Shown piece after piece: positions 61,656 to 64,000 of a stretch of 64,000 bases of DNA (the stretch's first letter is position 1; each line of letters opens with the position of its first letter). This stretch comes from Ectocarpus siliculosus. Lineage: Eukaryota; Sar; Phaeophyceae; Ectocarpales; Ectocarpaceae. The translations under genes were made by a program, and so were the position numbers. Location of the stretch: contig FN648499.1 in the NCBI GenBank assembly GCA_000310025.1, positions 115,731 through 179,730 on the forward strand. Reading direction: 5' to 3'. Under the pieces are notes generated by a model. That model saw only the letters and a list, made by a program, of their open reading frames with translations, did no database searches and was not told the DNA's origin.

Positions 61656-63539
61656 TCGTAGCGCTAGGCATGTATAACCTCCCTGGGGTGAGGCACACAG
61701 CGATATTACGCTGCCTCGAATGATCGTAAACATCCATATGAACATGGAAGGGTCTCGCCGCTTCCAAACAATACTTTTGACCTAATTCCCGCGAAGCGCT
61801 AAAAATAAGCGGGGAAGAGAGAGAGTTGAGGAGACGTAGATAACTATGGAAGGAACCTCAGACAGAGGCCACCACTGCCACTGCATAGGCTCACACATCA
61901 CCCGTCCACAGCAGTCTCCCGTGGACGCAGGACTGACTGCTGCTGGGCAGCCCGGGGACGAGTTCAAGTTTTGTTTGGTGTGGACGAACCTATCATCCAT
62001 CTTTGATTAACCAGCTGCTTCCCTGGTGTTGTGATAATGTGCAACACGTGCCCCCCTAGCTTAAGCTAGTAGCAACGGCAACGGGCTACAATAACAGCCC
62101 CCGACGCCTCGTATGTGGGTACTTAGCCGCCCTTTGGCCTACGGCAGTGTGTGTGCGTCTTGCTGTCTCTGTTTGAGGAGGGGCTCCATCTGTGTGGCAA
62201 GCTCGAAGACCAAACTGCAGATTACAGCAGAGCACGTTCAACTGCTGTGTCGCCTCGTTTGCTTGTTGTGGTGCCGCCAGAAGGCAACCGCCCATGACAG
62301 TCGAACCCGACGCCTACTACAACGCATGCCTTTCGCTGCCCTTTGTCCGAACAGCGGTCTCATGCACTGCTGTGCTGTAAGTCTGTGCTGTAAGTCTGTC
62401 GCCCGCCACACCCTCTCGCCAGCGTGACCGTCAGACAATCAGCTACAGTACCTCCCTCCTACATGATGTCCTACAGCAGTACATAAGTACGTTTTCGACA
62501 TGTGATTGGTGGGAGGACGGACATCTCCAAATCTCTACTCCTATGATTAGTTCTTCCGGAACAACTCCCGAATTGCCCTACAAAATGATATGCAGACGTA
62601 TCATACACGCATATCATGCCGGGGGGGGGGGCAGGGCAACAGCGAGGGCGGAAGCAGCGAGGGTGGAAGCCCCGCGAAGCACCCTCACGCCCCGCTTATG
62701 TTCCCTTCCCCATGTACACGAGTATACATACGGTGATGGTGAAAGGAGGTACGGGTGGGCTCATACAACACTCCAACGCTACTACTGCCGGTCCTATCAT
62801 TTAACTAGTGAAGGCGTAAGTTGAGTTGTTCTCGTGCACCTCGCTCTTCCCGCTCGAGTCGTCCCTCTCCCCCCCCCCAAATGAAAAGAAGAGAGTTCCA
62901 TTGCGTCGGAGGAGCGATGTCGCGGGAGAGCTTGGTATGTAGAGCATCTAAAATACTTCGAGCTCTGCCGGTGCCACCGCTTACGCTTATTGTCGCTTGC
63001 ACATTCACTGTTCGTGTCTTGCTACAGCATAGTATACGTTAAGCAGACCCACGTTGCAGAATGAATTGCAATTGCAGCTGTGGGAGATAAACACAATACC
63101 TGGCTTGCCCGTCGAAGCGCTTGTGTCATCTCCCCACTCCTCCAACAGCATGAGCTGTAGACATCGTGGTTTCCGTTTGTAGATGATCGCGGTTACGCAC
63201 AGACTCCCGTCACCTGGCCATGACTTTTCTAACCTGTCCGTGGTGGTTGATCGAGGAGGTGCATCTAGGTTATGCTCCATCACCCTTGCGGAGGGGTGCC
63301 GCCTGTTTCAATGTATGCATCGCATGCCTCTATCTTTGGAGCGGTGTAGTGTACGAGTCTGCTGTCACGCGCTCTTACACTAACGAAAAAACACACAAAC
63401 ATACTCACGCTGTCGAGCGTGGAGAGGGATGGGGAGAGGATCCTCCCCGTGCAAACTTCTTTCTTATACTACTATCCTCGCAACGATTTTACCACTGCAC
63501 GTTTGGGGAGCTCTCGACTCCCCCTGTGGGAGGTCAGCT
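61656..63539. other. Sequence absent from duplication copy 1; no gene seen
   Basis: About 1.9 kb present only in copy 2. Short ORFs only, with no repeat ends recognised. Confidence 0.35.
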
Positions 63540-63557
63540 ACTACCTGCGCTTCAAGG

Positions 63558-63749
63558 TCACGCTTGTCCGCGTGTGCTCGCTGTTGTTGAGAGAGCAGCA
63601 GCAGCAAGAACCTCAGTGCACACGGGAATAACAAAGCTGGATATGTACACCGCCATACACATATCTAGAGAGAGGGTACCGGCAGGGACACAAGTTACAC
63701 GGGCGGGTGCGTGTTGCTGCTGGGGGCGTTCACATGTACAGCCGTACAC
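63558..63749 (-). CDS. Candidate conserved ORF end (duplication copy 2)
   Basis: Counterpart of 30235-30519. It shares CTCER, PAGTLS and the C-terminal ASTRGQA before TGA. The upstream extent and function are unknown. Confidence 0.3.
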   Translation of the reverse strand: MYGCTCERPQQQHAPARVTCVPAGTLSLDMCMAVYISSFVIPVCTEVLAAAALSTTASTRGQA

Positions 63750-64000
63750 TGCTGTACGTCACCCACCACCCTATGGACCCTAGAGTACCCACCTCGCCTT
63801 CGTGCAGATTTTTATGTCTTATTCTTTGACCACTACATCTGTCGCGCCTTTTTCTCATTCTTCCTGTTCTCTTCCATCCCTACTGCTGCTGCCTGTCCGT
63901 CTATCCACTAACAACGTGCTGCGTACGTATGTGAGTGGTTTCGGGCATGTGTGAGGACGCGAGGGATAGCCTCCAAGGTCTACACCAGGTAGGATGTCAC

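Larger units (their letters stand above)
59870..64000 (-). repeat. Segmental duplication, copy 2 (inverted)
   Basis: Reverse-complement counterpart of 30060-34430; it reaches the window edge. It lacks the tyrosine-recombinase element but has two other insertions: the tRNA-like mosaic at 60930-61446 and about 1.9 kb at 61655-63540. Confidence 0.75.

Overview
This window is nuclear DNA from a eukaryote and is mostly mobile-element sequence. Small exons with clean GT-AG introns, mixed Ty1/copia, Ty3/gypsy and tyrosine-recombinase (DIRS-order) retroelements, and CAG/CA microsatellites suggest a stramenopile, most likely a brown-alga-like genome. That assignment is inference. There is no bacterial operon structure, rRNA or CRISPR. 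Two runs of N (24157-24256 and 51384-51411) are assembly gaps.

Layout: (1) 1-3354 is the 5' end of a minus-strand Ty3/gypsy element (family E1) that continues off the left edge. (2) 3355-3910 is a copy of a dispersed repeat (R1). (3) About 4320-9830 is a decayed plus-strand copia element (A). (4) 10084-17153 is a complete but mutated minus-strand copia element (B) with 331-bp LTRs and a 5-bp target duplication. (5) 17154-21200 is mainly non-coding, with a tyrosine-recombinase fragment and a candidate two-exon host gene. (6) 21317-23964 is a truncated plus-strand copia element (C). (7) 24040-24785 is a 111-bp GC-rich minisatellite that separates copia C from (8) gypsy element C (minus strand, 24786-29006). 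(9) 29040-29480 is a CCCATGGG-type palindrome cluster followed by an AT-rich block. (10) 30060-34430 and 59870-64000 are two diverged, inverted copies of one segmental duplication. The first copy is interrupted by a Ngaro/PAT-like tyrosine-recombinase element with split direct repeats (30928-33577). (11) 34.5-38.0 kb holds scattered candidate host exons on the minus strand. (12) 39001-53128 is a full-length gypsy E1 element with identical 268-bp LTRs, inserted in another R1 copy. (13) 53.5-60 kb is host DNA with two foldback/MITE-like elements and candidate spliced genes.

The most notable signal is in the E1 gypsy family. Its Pol polyprotein carries a NADAR/YbiA-like domain upstream of the retropepsin, and a truncated NADAR start is present at the same place in gypsy C. 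Both families also have gag and pol in one frame, separated by a UGA stop followed by CU, which suggests stop-codon readthrough. E1 Pol ends in a chromodomain followed by a Tudor-like module.

Host exons were called by eye from splice consensus, reading frame and phase agreement only. They are candidates, not confirmed genes.
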